A stretch of 6,838 nucleotides of DNA. Origin: JBMNTQ01 sp050945815 (lineage in GTDB: Bacteria > Bacillota > Clostridia > Christensenellales > JBMNTQ01). The stretch lies in contig JBMNTQ010000115.1 of NCBI GenBank assembly GCA_050945815.1, forward strand, positions 1-6,838, written 5' to 3'. Position numbers and translations under genes: made by a program. Positions within the stretch are counted from its first letter, which is position 1; every line of letters starts with the position of its first letter. Of this stretch, positions 1 to 5,485 are shown in pieces. The notes beneath the pieces were generated by a model, which made no database searches, was not told where the DNA came from, and was given only the letters and a program-made list of their open reading frames with translations.

Positions 1-1448
1 GTTAGGGTGTCGTTTTGGGCGTTGTTTTTACCCACATAGATACTCAGTCCATCGGAGGATCGGTAGTGTAAGGGCGAGGATGGTGGGATTTTTTTATTTT
101 TGCGGGTGAGAATCTTTTTGAGGTAGCCTGCTTCTTCCAGCTCTAGTCGGATTTCTTCCAGTTCACTCACTGTGGTGCAGGCGCTTATGCTGTAGAGCTG
201 ACCCTCTAGATAGGAGAGCTCGGCTGTAAGGGCGCCAATGTTTTCCTTGGCCAGCTTTTGAGCGACTTTGGCTTTGTTGTAAAGCTTGTAATAGCGCTGG
301 GCGTTGGCGGCAGGAGACAGGCGCGCATCTAGGGGGATTTCGATGGTTTCGCCGCTGTAATAGTTCAGAACCTTTGCTGTAGTACTGCGAGAGACGCCGT
401 GCAGGCCAGCCGTGAGCAGTTCGCCGAAGAGGCGCAATTCTTCTGCTTTTTCGGGCTGGTGGATGGCGTCTAGATTGATGGATAGCTTTTTTTGCAGTTT
501 TTCTATGCGAGCTTCGACGCTTTTTTGCAGGCCCTGGGCTTTCTGGCGGAGCTTTTCTCCTTGTTCTTTATAGGTATAGTAGCGGTCTACTGCCGCACTG
601 GCAGAAGCTGCGCTTTTTTGCAGGGAAGGGTCGTATTGCTGGTAGGGGAAGGGCGTGAAGCCAATTATACAGCCTTGGGGATCGTATATATGCTGGGGAT
701 CGAACTGCTTGGCCTGTAGGGCACCGAAGAATTCTGACAGTGTGCGCCCTAAAGTTTCTTTTTGGCTTTGGTCTAAGGTTTGGGCGAAATCGTCGCTGCC
801 AAAAGCGCGGTGAGAGATCTCCCGGGCGGCCAAGGGGGAGACGCCCTGGAATTTCGACGCGACGTAGGTGCGCAGCATATTTCCGGGGTAGGCATCGGCA
901 ACCGACTGCATAGCCTTGCTATCCATGTCCAGCGGGTTTTGCTTGTTTTGGGCTGGTGGGGCGGTGTAGGGGCGGCCGGGCAGTATATGGCGGACGCTGC
1001 TGACGGTTTCGCCCACCCGCTTGATGCTGTCTACTATCGTCATGTTGCTGTCTAGCAGAATAATGTTGCTGTGGCGGCCCATGGTTTCCGTAATTAAATA
1101 ATAGCTGCCTACATCCCCCAAATCGCTGCGGCTTTCAAGGCGCAGGGTTAGGATGCGCTCGAGCCCGTCTTGGGTGATTTGCGCGATGCGTGCTCCTTGT
1201 AGATGCTTGCGCAGCAGCATACAGAACATGGGGGGATGTTCCGGGTTGGGCTTGGCCTGCGTTGTAAGCGACACACGGCAATGGGAGGCGTTGGCGCTTA
1301 AAAGCAGACGGCAGTTGCCCTGGGTTTTCTGGCGGAGGGCGAGTATGATTTCATCTTTTTCCGGTTGGAAAATTCGATCGACTTTGCTGCCGATATAGTT
1401 CTGTAGCTGCGCGGTGATGGCGTGCAGCATAATACCGTCTATGGTCAT
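1..1448 (-). CDS. rqcH: RqcH / FbpA-type NFACT protein (Rqc2 homolog), 3'-truncated by window edge
   Basis: This is the ribosome-quality-control factor that binds 50S subunits carrying a stalled peptidyl-tRNA and directs template-independent addition of C-terminal alanine tails, marking the chain for proteolysis. Older annotations call it a fibronectin-binding protein. The frame is open for 482 codons from the ATG at 1446-1448 to the left edge. The NFACT-N domain starts MTIDGIMLHAI and includes the TETMGRHSNI block (residues 120-129). A helix-hairpin-helix region lies around 175-217, a coiled-coil arm around 275-440 contains LDARLSPAANAQRYYKLYNK (373-392), and the NFACT-R domain begins near 463 with SSDGLSIYVGKNNAQND. 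Relatives are about 570-590 aa, so roughly 90-100 residues are missing. The start is supported by GGGAGG at 1455-1460, 6 nt upstream. The catalytic-type Asp-Arg pair reads Glu97-Arg98 here. The family assignment is firm; the Ala-tailing role follows from family knowledge. Confidence 0.95.
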   Translation of the reverse strand, partial: MTIDGIMLHAITAQLQNYIGSKVDRIFQPEKDEIILALRQKTQGNCRLLLSANASHCRVSLTTQAKPNPEHPPMFCMLLRKHLQGARIAQITQDGLERILTLRLESRSDLGDVGSYYLITETMGRHSNIILLDSNMTIVDSIKRVGETVSSVRHILPGRPYTAPPAQNKQNPLDMDSKAMQSVADAYPGNMLRTYVASKFQGVSPLAAREISHRAFGSDDFAQTLDQSQKETLGRTLSEFFGALQAKQFDPQHIYDPQGCIIGFTPFPYQQYDPSLQKSAASASAAVDRYYTYKEQGEKLRQKAQGLQKSVEARIEKLQKKLSINLDAIHQPEKAEELRLFGELLTAGLHGVSRSTTAKVLNYYSGETIEIPLDARLSPAANAQRYYKLYNKAKVAQKLAKENIGALTAELSYLEGQLYSISACTTVSELEEIRLELEEAGYLKKILTRKNKKIPPSSPLHYRSSDGLSIYVGKNNAQNDTL

Positions 1449-1478
1449 AATGTTCCTCCCATGTGTTCTATGGGAATT

Positions 1479-1487
1479 ATTATACCA
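1479..1487 (-). promoter_or_regulatory. Extended -10 promoter for rqcH
   Basis: On the minus strand TGG is followed directly by TATAAT (1479-1484), a perfect -10 with the TGn extension. No good -35 box is visible; CATGAC at 16 bp is the closest. The transcript would start near 1472, giving a leader of about 24 nt that contains the GGGAGG ribosome binding site. Confidence 0.7.
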
Positions 1488-1541
1488 TAGATTGGGCATG
1501 GTCATGAGAGAGGGATAGGAAAAAAGCAATGGGTTGTGGCG

Positions 1542-1570
1542 TTGATTTGAACTGTGGGGCATGGTAAAAT
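1542..1570 (+). promoter_or_regulatory. Sigma-A-type promoter for the GerMN-rph-rdgB-yfcE operon
   Basis: TTGATT (1542-1547) and TAAAAT (1565-1570) are separated by 17 bp, and the -10 box is preceded by TGG, an extended -10. Transcription would start near 1577, about 57 nt before the chosen start codon. It diverges from the rqcH promoter in the same intergenic region. Confidence 0.6.
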
Positions 1571-1618
1571 TGGCGCATAGCACCCAGATAGACAACATAT
1601 ATATTCATTATAATGGAT

Positions 1619-1626
1619 AGGGGGTG
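1619..1626 (+). promoter_or_regulatory. Ribosome binding site that fixes the GerMN start
   Basis: AGGGGGTG differs by one base from the ideal AGGAGGTG and lies 7 nt before the ATG at 1634. An earlier in-frame ATG at 1613 would place this site inside the coding region and has no site of its own, so 1634 is preferred. Confidence 0.75.
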
Positions 1627-1633
1627 CTGCTGG

Positions 1634-2557
1634 ATGAAGAAGGGACTTTTTATCGCGAATGTGGTAATGGTGCTTTTGCTTATTTGTGCCTGTGCTATGG
1701 ATGTGCCGTTTACGGAAGGGACTAAGACTGCGGCTCGGGAGGTCTTACTTTACTACCCCAATGCTCAGGGCTGTGTGGTGCCTGTTGCGGCTCGGGGGAT
1801 TGTGGAAGGAAATATGCTGGACTATCTGACCTATTCCGAGGAGACGGCGGCAACGCTTGTGCCTTATGGTCTAAGGCCTGCCTTAAGCCAAGGGGCGGAT
1901 TTACAACTTTCCCTTTCCGGGGGGGAGGCTATGGTGGACATTGTGGGCTTTTCTCCCGCAAGTGAGCGGGAAGAGCGGGGCGCTGTGGACTCGGTGGTGG
2001 CGACGTTGTTGTCTAGGGGAGACATTGATAGCGTGCGGGTGTTGGCCGATGGTGGTGAGAAGACATTCTTCGGGACGGATATTTCACAGGTGTTTACACA
2101 CTATGTGCCAAACGCGGAGCAGGGCATATACAGCAAGACAGCGCAAGGCGTTACGCTATATTTTATGGACGCGGACACCTTGCAGTTGGTGCCTGTTACT
2201 CGCTATACGACACAAAAGCCGGATGTGGAGACTGCAGTTTTGGAATTTATTGCCGGCCCGAAACAGGGATTGAACTTGATAAACGGCCTGCCGGGTGAGG
2301 TGTATCTGTTGGACATTCAGCAGACTGATGCTGGCGTTGCGCTGAATTTTAGCAAGAATTTCGCTTCTATTATGGAGCAAGAGGACGTGGAACGGGGCGT
2401 TTTGGCTGCGCTGGGTATGACTTGCACCCAATTTGACGGCGTGGAGAATATCAGCATAATGGTGGAGGGAATGCAATACCAGCCGGAGGCCGAGCAGGCG
2501 GTTTTCTTTAATACGGTTTACTTTACGGGAGGGAACAATGAGGATACGAGCAAATGA
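1634..2557 (+). CDS. gerM: GerMN-domain lipoprotein (GerM-like, sporulation/germination)
   Basis: A 307-residue protein with a lipoprotein-like N-terminus: MKKG, a hydrophobic core, then the lipobox-like ICAC, with the Cys at about residue 20 as the lipidation site. The mature part should sit outside the membrane, or in the intermembrane space of the sporangium. Two GerMN repeats follow. The first covers about 37-150 (begins VLLYYPNAQG). The second covers about 168-295 (begins VTLYFMDADT, with LEFIAGPKQGLNLINGLPG and VALNFSKNF). In Bacillus, GerM is needed for normal sporulation and germination, and double GerMN proteins are typical of spore formers; the role here is inferred from family and neighbourhood. 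The gene begins a four-gene operon and its last 20 nt overlap rph, so the two are probably translationally coupled. A different GerMN-containing lipoprotein remains possible, so the symbol is tentative. Confidence 0.9.
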   Translation: MKKGLFIANVVMVLLLICACAMDVPFTEGTKTAAREVLLYYPNAQGCVVPVAARGIVEGNMLDYLTYSEETAATLVPYGLRPALSQGADLQLSLSGGEAMVDIVGFSPASEREERGAVDSVVATLLSRGDIDSVRVLADGGEKTFFGTDISQVFTHYVPNAEQGIYSKTAQGVTLYFMDADTLQLVPVTRYTTQKPDVETAVLEFIAGPKQGLNLINGLPGEVYLLDIQQTDAGVALNFSKNFASIMEQEDVERGVLAALGMTCTQFDGVENISIMVEGMQYQPEAEQAVFFNTVYFTGGNNEDTSK

Positions 2558-3272
2558 TGAGATCAGGCCGGTGAGCATGACGCCGGATTTTATTGGGAGC
2601 GCCGATGGATCGGTGTTGGTAGAGTTTGGGAATACTCGGGTGATTTGCACAGCGATGGCGGAGGAGAAGACACCGCCTTTTCTGGCCGAAACCGGGCGCG
2701 GCTGGGTGAGCGCCGAATATGCGATGCTGCCTGCTTCCACGCTGACGCGGAAGCAGCGTGATCGCAAAGGGCAGGACGGGCGCGGTGTGGAGATACAGCG
2801 GTTGGTGGGCCGATCGCTGCGTTCGGTGGTGGATATGGGACGGCTGGGGGAGCGGACGATCTGGCTGGACTGCGATGTGATTCAGGCGGACGGGGGGACC
2901 AGGGCTGCCAGCATCACCGGCGCTTTTGTGGCGCTTGTGCTGGCGGTAGACAAGCTGATGGGGCAGGGCGTTTTGCACGAATCGCCGATTCGGGATTATG
3001 TGGCTGCGATTAGCTGTGGTGTTGTGGATGAGGAGCTGCTTTTGGATCTTTGTTATGAGGAAGATTCCAAGGCGCAGGTGGACGCGAACTTTGTGATGAG
3101 CGGCAGCGGCGGTATTATCGAGATTCAGGGAACCGGCGAGAAACGGCCGATGACTCTGGCGGAGCTGGACGAACTGATTCGCTTAGCTACCATCGGGACA
3201 AGCAGGTTGTTTGCGTTGCAGAAGCAGGCGATGGGCGAGCGGGCAGCGCGAATTGGAAGAGGGGTTTTTTAG
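2538..3272 (+). CDS. rph: Ribonuclease PH
   Basis: A phosphorolytic 3'-5' exoribonuclease that trims nucleotides after the CCA end of tRNA precursors and releases nucleoside diphosphates; the family forms hexameric rings in the cytoplasm. At 244 aa it has the usual length. Family landmarks are all present: DEIRPV near the N-terminus, GWVSAEYAMLP (55-65), GRGVEIQRLVGR (81-92, with Arg82 as the expected phosphate-binding Arg), LDCDVIQADGGTR (110-122), the acidic pair in YEEDSKAQVD (Asp176 and Asp182), and EIQGTGE (195-201). The ATG follows GGGAGGG at 2528-2533. It starts inside the 3' end of the GerMN gene and ends 2 nt before rdgB. The downstream tRNA cluster encodes CCA, so its products would be natural substrates. 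Assignment is essentially certain. Confidence 0.98.
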   Translation: MRIRANDEIRPVSMTPDFIGSADGSVLVEFGNTRVICTAMAEEKTPPFLAETGRGWVSAEYAMLPASTLTRKQRDRKGQDGRGVEIQRLVGRSLRSVVDMGRLGERTIWLDCDVIQADGGTRAASITGAFVALVLAVDKLMGQGVLHESPIRDYVAAISCGVVDEELLLDLCYEEDSKAQVDANFVMSGSGGIIEIQGTGEKRPMTLAELDELIRLATIGTSRLFALQKQAMGERAARIGRGVF

Positions 3273-3274
3273 GG

Positions 3275-3874
3275 ATGAGATTGGTTATTGCATCTAACAA
3301 TGCGGGGAAGATTCGCGAGATTCGGGAAATTATAGGAGACTGGTTTGACGAGGTTTGCTCGTTGGGGGATTTGGGGATTTCGCTGGAGGTGGAGGAGGAT
3401 GGCGACACCTTTGCCTACAATGCCCAGAAAAAGGCGCGGGAGGTTTGCGCTGTGACGGGGCTTTGTGCGCTGGGGGATGACTCGGGGTTGTGTGTGGATT
3501 TTCTGGGTGGCGCGCCGGGGGTATATTCTGCACGCTTTGCAGGAGAACGGGCCAACGACGACGAGAACAACCGGAAGCTTCTGGAGCAGATGGCGGATGT
3601 GCCGGCGGAGAAGCGGGGGGCGCGCTTTGTTTGTTGTATGGCCCTGTGTTATCCTGACGGACGGATGTTGACTGTCGAGGGAGAATGCCGGGGCAGCATT
3701 GCCCATGTTCCTGCTGGAGATCGGGGGTTTGGGTATGATCCGGTTTTTTATGTGGAGGAGCTTGGGAAGACCTTTGGGGAGATAGACGACCAGACAAAGA
3801 ACCGTATCAGCCATCGGGCTGTGGCGTTGGGCATGCTCAAGCAGGAGTTGGAGCGAAGGAGCGGGGGAGCATGA
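3275..3874 (+). CDS. rdgB: RdgB/HAM1-family non-canonical purine NTP pyrophosphatase (dITP/XTP)
   Basis: A house-cleaning enzyme that hydrolyses ITP, dITP and XTP to the monophosphate plus pyrophosphate, keeping deaminated purines out of DNA and RNA. The 199-aa length is normal. Signature motifs appear in order: SNNAGKIREI at residues 7-16 (triphosphate binding), EEDGDTFAYNA (40-50), GDDSGL (67-72, with Asp69 in the position of the catalytic base), PGVYSARFAG (81-90), GFGYDPVF (151-158) and ISHR (178-181), the last two contributing base recognition. A purine-rich site (GAAGAGGGG, about 3256-3264) lies 10 nt before the ATG. It sits 2 nt after rph, and its stop overlaps the next start as ATGA, so the three genes are clearly co-transcribed and coupled. 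Its Bacillus counterpart is ysnA, in the same gene order. Confidence 0.97.
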   Translation: MRLVIASNNAGKIREIREIIGDWFDEVCSLGDLGISLEVEEDGDTFAYNAQKKAREVCAVTGLCALGDDSGLCVDFLGGAPGVYSARFAGERANDDENNRKLLEQMADVPAEKRGARFVCCMALCYPDGRMLTVEGECRGSIAHVPAGDRGFGYDPVFYVEELGKTFGEIDDQTKNRISHRAVALGMLKQELERRSGGA

Positions 3875-4332
3875 GGGTTTTGATTTTGTCGGACAGCCAT
3901 GGGAGAAAGGATAATGTGCTACGGGCGCTGGACCAGGCAGGACGGATTGATGCCGTTGTACACGCGGGGGATGGCGGCAAGGATTTGCCGGATTTGGAGC
4001 TGCCTTGTTATGCTGTGCGGGGGAATTGTGATTGGGCTTTGGAATTACCCTTGGAGCTGGAGTTTACTTTGGATGGCACGGGATTCTTTCTTTGTCATGG
4101 GCATGAATTCGGCGTAAAGAGAGGCTTGCTGCGCCTTTTTTATCGAGCACAGCAAGCCAAGGCTCAATATGCCATATTCGGACATACGCACAAGAGTGCA
4201 GTTTTACAGCGCGATGGCGTGACCTTTATTAACCCGGGGTCGATCGGGTTTGGGGAGAGGAGAAGCGCTCCTAGCTTTGCGTTGCTGGAAACCGGGGACA
4301 AGGCTTGTTGCAGGATTGTGCCGCTAGAATAG
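3871..4332 (+). CDS. yfcE: YfcE/MJ0936-family metallophosphatase (phosphodiesterase)
   Basis: A small calcineurin-like metallophosphoesterase of 153 aa, equivalent in position to Bacillus ysnB. All metal-binding motifs are visible: DSHG (8-11), HAGD (31-34), GNCD (51-54), CHGHEFG (75-81) and GHTH (104-107), followed by NPGS (121-124), which is typical of the YfcE subfamily. Relatives hydrolyse phosphodiesters such as bis-p-nitrophenyl phosphate with a divalent metal, but their natural substrate is unknown. The gene begins within the ATGA overlap with rdgB, and GGAGCGAAGGAGCGGGGG just upstream provides ribosome binding. It is the last gene of the operon. No clear intrinsic terminator follows it before the tRNA promoters. 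The family is certain; the cellular role is not. Confidence 0.95.
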   Translation: MRVLILSDSHGRKDNVLRALDQAGRIDAVVHAGDGGKDLPDLELPCYAVRGNCDWALELPLELEFTLDGTGFFLCHGHEFGVKRGLLRLFYRAQQAKAQYAIFGHTHKSAVLQRDGVTFINPGSIGFGERRSAPSFALLETGDKACCRIVPLE

Positions 4333-4344
4333 GCTATTCTTCGA

Positions 4345-4373
4345 TTGACAAAATGCCGCGCAGTCAGTATAAT
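4345..4373 (+). promoter_or_regulatory. tRNA promoter P1, perfect sigma-A consensus
   Basis: TTGACA (4345-4350) and TATAAT (4368-4373) are separated by exactly 17 bp, matching consensus at all 12 positions. It starts 13 bp after the yfcE stop and points toward the tRNA cluster about 200 bp downstream. An AT-rich imperfect dyad overlaps the -10 box. Confidence 0.8.
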
Positions 4374-4434
4374 TATGCTTAGTTTTTCAGTGTGGTATTG
4401 GCTAGAATGGGAAAAATGTTAGCGAGATTCTTTC

Positions 4435-4463
4435 TTGACAAGCGTAGGTCAGTATGTTAAAAT
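4435..4463 (+). promoter_or_regulatory. tRNA promoter P2
   Basis: TTGACA (4435-4440), a 17-bp spacer, and TAAAAT (4458-4463) preceded by TGT, giving an extended -10. Start of transcription near 4470 would give a leader of about 105 nt before tRNA-Arg. Together with P1, 90 bp upstream, it forms a tandem promoter pair, a layout common for stable RNA operons. Confidence 0.8.
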
Positions 4464-4574
4464 TTATATTCGTTGGCACTGATGAACATGTCAGACAAAT
4501 ACTTGCCGCGTGGCTGGTTTCAGGCTATTTCAGCAAAGGCTGTTTTTGATATGTCGGATGCCGGGCAGGAATAT

Positions 4575-4651
4575 GCGCCTGTAGCTCAGTAGGATAGAGC
4601 AACGGCCTTCTAAGCCGTGTGTCCGGGGTTCGAATCCCTGCAGGCGCGCCA
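4575..4651 (+). tRNA. tRNA-Arg (anticodon TCT)
   Basis: The acceptor GCGCCTG pairs with CAGGCGC, the D-arm is GCTC/GAGC, and the anticodon stem ACGGC/GCCGT holds the loop CTTCTAA, which gives anticodon TCT reading AGA/AGG. The T-arm has TTCGAAT. Discriminator G is followed by encoded CCA. It is the first gene of a four-tRNA operon. Confidence 0.97.
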
Positions 4652-4661
4652 ATGGTTTTAT

Positions 4662-4739
4662 GGTGGGTATAGCTCAGTTGGTTAGAGTGCCAGGTTGTGG
4701 CCCTGGAGGTCGTGGGTTCAAATCCCATTACTCACCCCA
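4662..4739 (+). tRNA. tRNA-His (anticodon GTG)
   Basis: Includes the extra 5' G(-1) characteristic of histidine tRNA, opposite discriminator C. The acceptor GTGGGTA pairs with TACTCAC with one G-T wobble. The anticodon stem CCAGG/CCTGG holds loop TTGTGGC, giving GTG. CCA is encoded. Confidence 0.97.
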
Positions 4740-4758
4740 CTTTACCATCGGTCGCCGT

Positions 4759-4833
4759 TGGGGTGTAGCCAAGTGGTAAGGCACGGGACTTTGACTCCCG
4801 CATTCGTAGGTTCAAATCCTGCCACCCCAGCCA
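4759..4833 (+). tRNA. tRNA-Gln (anticodon TTG)
   Basis: The acceptor TGGGGTG pairs with CACCCCA, the anticodon stem CGGGA/TCCCG holds loop CTTTGAC giving TTG, and the T-arm GTAGG/CCTGC encloses TTCAAAT. Discriminator G is followed by encoded CCA. Confidence 0.97.
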
Positions 4834-4838
4834 TCTAT

Positions 4839-4914
4839 GACCCATTAGCTCAGTCGGTAGAGCACCTGACTTTTAATCAGGGTGTCCCGCGTTCGAGTCG
4901 CGGATGGGTCACCA
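4839..4914 (+). tRNA. tRNA-Lys (anticodon TTT)
   Basis: The acceptor GACCCAT pairs with ATGGGTC, the anticodon stem CCTGA/TCAGG holds loop CTTTTAA giving TTT, and the T-arm CCGCG/CGCGG encloses TTCGAGT. Discriminator A is followed by encoded CCA. It lies 5 nt after tRNA-Gln and just before the operon terminator. Confidence 0.97.
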
Positions 4915-4918
4915 CGGG

Positions 4919-4959
4919 AAACCCCCGCAAACAGGGCGTTTGCGGGGGTTTTGTTATTT
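4919..4959 (+). terminator. Intrinsic terminator of the tRNA operon
   Basis: A 14-bp perfect stem pairs 4919-4932 with 4938-4951, is GC-rich in its centre, and has the 5-nt loop AGGGC. It is followed by a T-rich tract (TTGTTATTT). It begins 5 nt after the tRNA-Lys CCA. Confidence 0.95.
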
Positions 4960-5005
4960 CTGAAATCTTGTAAAATTCCATCTCATTTTGTCTGCTTTTG
5001 TGCCT

Positions 5006-5027
5006 ACTTCTAACACACTTCTAACAA
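5006..5027. repeat. Tandem 11-bp direct repeat downstream of the tRNA operon
   Basis: ACTTCTAACAC and ACTTCTAACAA lie head to tail, identical at 10 of 11 positions. Their function is unknown. The stretch 4960-5030 around them holds no gene I can support. The position just past a tRNA gene would suit the border of a former integrated element, but no integrase motif and no second copy of the tRNA 3' end is visible here. Confidence 0.5.
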
Positions 5028-5030
5028 ATT

Positions 5031-5150
5031 TTACGGGATTTGCTCCACTGCTGCCCGTAATTCAGAGATTTGTTTATGAATATAATTTTGCTCTGCCGTC
5101 TCGTATTCGGCCAAGCATGTGCAGGTGTTGCAGGGGCGGCGAAACAACAA
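5031..5150 (-). CDS. Hypothetical 39-aa protein with a Cys cluster (possible TTG start)
   Basis: A small ORF not assigned to any family I know. It opens LLFRRPCNTCTC, with cysteines at 7, 10 and 12 (CxxCxC). An alternating charged and hydrophobic segment follows (LAEYETAEQNYIHKQISELR) that should form an amphipathic helix, and it ends in IP. The CxxC could bind a metal, but with only three Cys this is speculative. The proposed TTG start (5148-5150) lies 7 nt after AGGAAGG (5158-5164), the same spacing as its upstream neighbours, and an in-frame TAG just upstream limits any extension. The ribosome binding site sits partly in the 3' arm of the hairpin at 5152-5180. The hairpin is therefore either a terminator of the gene before it or a structure masking this start. 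The protein-like helix argues for a real gene; the weak start argues against. Confidence 0.35.
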   Translation of the reverse strand: MLFRRPCNTCTCLAEYETAEQNYIHKQISELRAAVEQIP

Positions 5151-5151
5151 A

Positions 5152-5180
5152 CAGCGGCCTTCCTAAAGTGGAGGCCGCTG
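5152..5180 (-). terminator. Hairpin after the MAKAG small gene: terminator or ribosome-binding-site cover
   Basis: A 9-bp perfect GC-rich stem pairs 5152-5160 with 5172-5180. On the minus strand it is followed by TTTGTTGTTT, a passable U-rich tract, 27 nt after the stop codon at 5207. The same hairpin partly covers the AGGAAGG that precedes the 39-aa ORF. Terminator function is the simpler reading. Confidence 0.6.
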
Positions 5181-5206
5181 CTTATCGTTTGAAAGGCTAT
5201 TTTGTA

Positions 5207-5332
5207 TTATGGGAGAGGGCTTGCTTTTCCCTTGGATTGTTTTGCTTTGCCTTGGAGTTCGGGCACGGGCTGGGTATCGTTCTTGGGGGAATGAGACTTG
5301 CGATTGGGACGCCGCATGCCTGCTTTTGCCAT
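5207..5332 (-). CDS. Small basic protein, 41 aa (MAKAGMRRP type), uncharacterised
   Basis: A very small, highly basic and hydrophilic protein with no membrane segment or Cys. It starts MAKAGMRRPNRKSHSPKND and ends in a Lys/Ser/Pro-rich tail after PVPELQGKAK. The opening and the PVPELQGKAK core look like a short conserved protein I associate with Clostridia genomes, but I cannot name a family or function. The start is well defined: TAGGAGG (5340-5346) lies 7 nt before the ATG. A longer in-frame extension to 5518 exists, but it would run through this ribosome binding site and overlap a better small ORF in another frame. The stop codon of that upstream 44-aa ORF is the TAG of this site, so the two are probably coupled. 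The size, charge and spore-former context resemble minor small acid-soluble spore proteins; this is inference only. Confidence 0.7.
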   Translation of the reverse strand: MAKAGMRRPNRKSHSPKNDTQPVPELQGKAKQSKGKASPLP

Positions 5333-5339
5333 GGGATTT

Positions 5340-5346
5340 CCTCCTA
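5340..5346 (-). promoter_or_regulatory. Ribosome binding site fused to the upstream stop codon
   Basis: TAGGAGG combines the TAG stop of the 44-aa ORF with a full Shine-Dalgarno core, 7 nt before the ATG at 5332. A ribosome that terminates here sits directly on the next initiation site, which favours coupled translation. Confidence 0.75.
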
Positions 5347-5478
5347 AATATCGTTGTTGTCTGCGGACTGCTTCTTTGAGTTTCGGTTCTGGTTTTGATT
5401 CTCTCGGGTGAGGGGGGTCTGGCCCTTGGATTTCTTCATACGGGCCTTTTTGTTGTCGATTTGACTGTCCTTTGTCAG
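5344..5478 (-). CDS. Small Lys/Asn/Gln-rich protein, 44 aa, probable CTG start
   Basis: Not recognised as a named family. Read from CTG (5476-5478) it begins TKDSQIDNKKARMKKSKGQT after the initiator, continues PLTRENQNQNRNSKKQSADN, and is strongly hydrophilic and basic, without Cys, Trp or any hydrophobic segment. The CTG is proposed because a perfect AGGAGGTG (5486-5493) lies 7 nt upstream and no ATG, GTG or TTG occurs in frame nearby. The first in-frame ATG is at 5437-5439, would give 31 aa, and has only a weak AAGG before it. The stop codon forms part of the next gene's ribosome binding site. Composition and size are like minor small acid-soluble spore proteins, though A/C strand bias alone pushes a sequence toward Lys, Asn, Gln and Thr. 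The longer overlapping frame to 5518 lacks a usable start. Confidence 0.5.
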   Translation of the reverse strand: MTKDSQIDNKKARMKKSKGQTPLTRENQNQNRNSKKQSADNNDI

Positions 5479-5485
5479 TGTAGCT

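Noticed and set aside
1153..1398. Plus-strand ORFs opposite rqcH (also 492-719 and 780-1055)
   Set aside because: They are antisense shadows of a clearly conserved RqcH reading frame, with no ribosome binding sites or family resemblance.
1609..1614. TATAAT close to the GerMN start as a -10 box
   Set aside because: No -35 at 16-18 bp, and the start would fall on the ribosome binding site. The TTGATT-17-TAAAAT pair upstream is better.
2156..2978. Minus-strand ORFs opposite the GerMN and rph genes (also 3187-3814)
   Set aside because: They are antisense to well-conserved enzymes and have low-complexity Pro/His/Arg composition expected from reversed G/T-rich coding strands.
4526..4549. CAGC-AAAG-GCTG-TTTTT in the tRNA leader as an attenuator
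   Set aside because: The stem has only 4 bp, too weak to call a terminator in front of a stable RNA operon.
4482..4592. 36-codon ORF in the tRNA operon leader (begins MNMSDKYLPRGW)
   Set aside because: No Shine-Dalgarno sequence, and its end runs into tRNA-Arg.
4525..4728. 67-aa minus-strand ORF containing GFEPTTSRATT and IRTPDTRLRRP
   Set aside because: It is the antisense of tRNA-Arg and tRNA-His. This peptide pattern is a well-known artefact of translating tRNA genes backwards.
4695..4973. 92-aa plus-strand ORF
   Set aside because: It runs through tRNA-His, tRNA-Gln, tRNA-Lys and the terminator; the QSVEHLTFNQGVPRSS-like text is another translated-tRNA artefact.
4988..5347. 119-aa plus-strand ORF starting at TTG
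   Set aside because: It has no ribosome binding site and lies opposite the better supported 41-aa and 39-aa minus-strand ORFs and their hairpin; it resembles no family.
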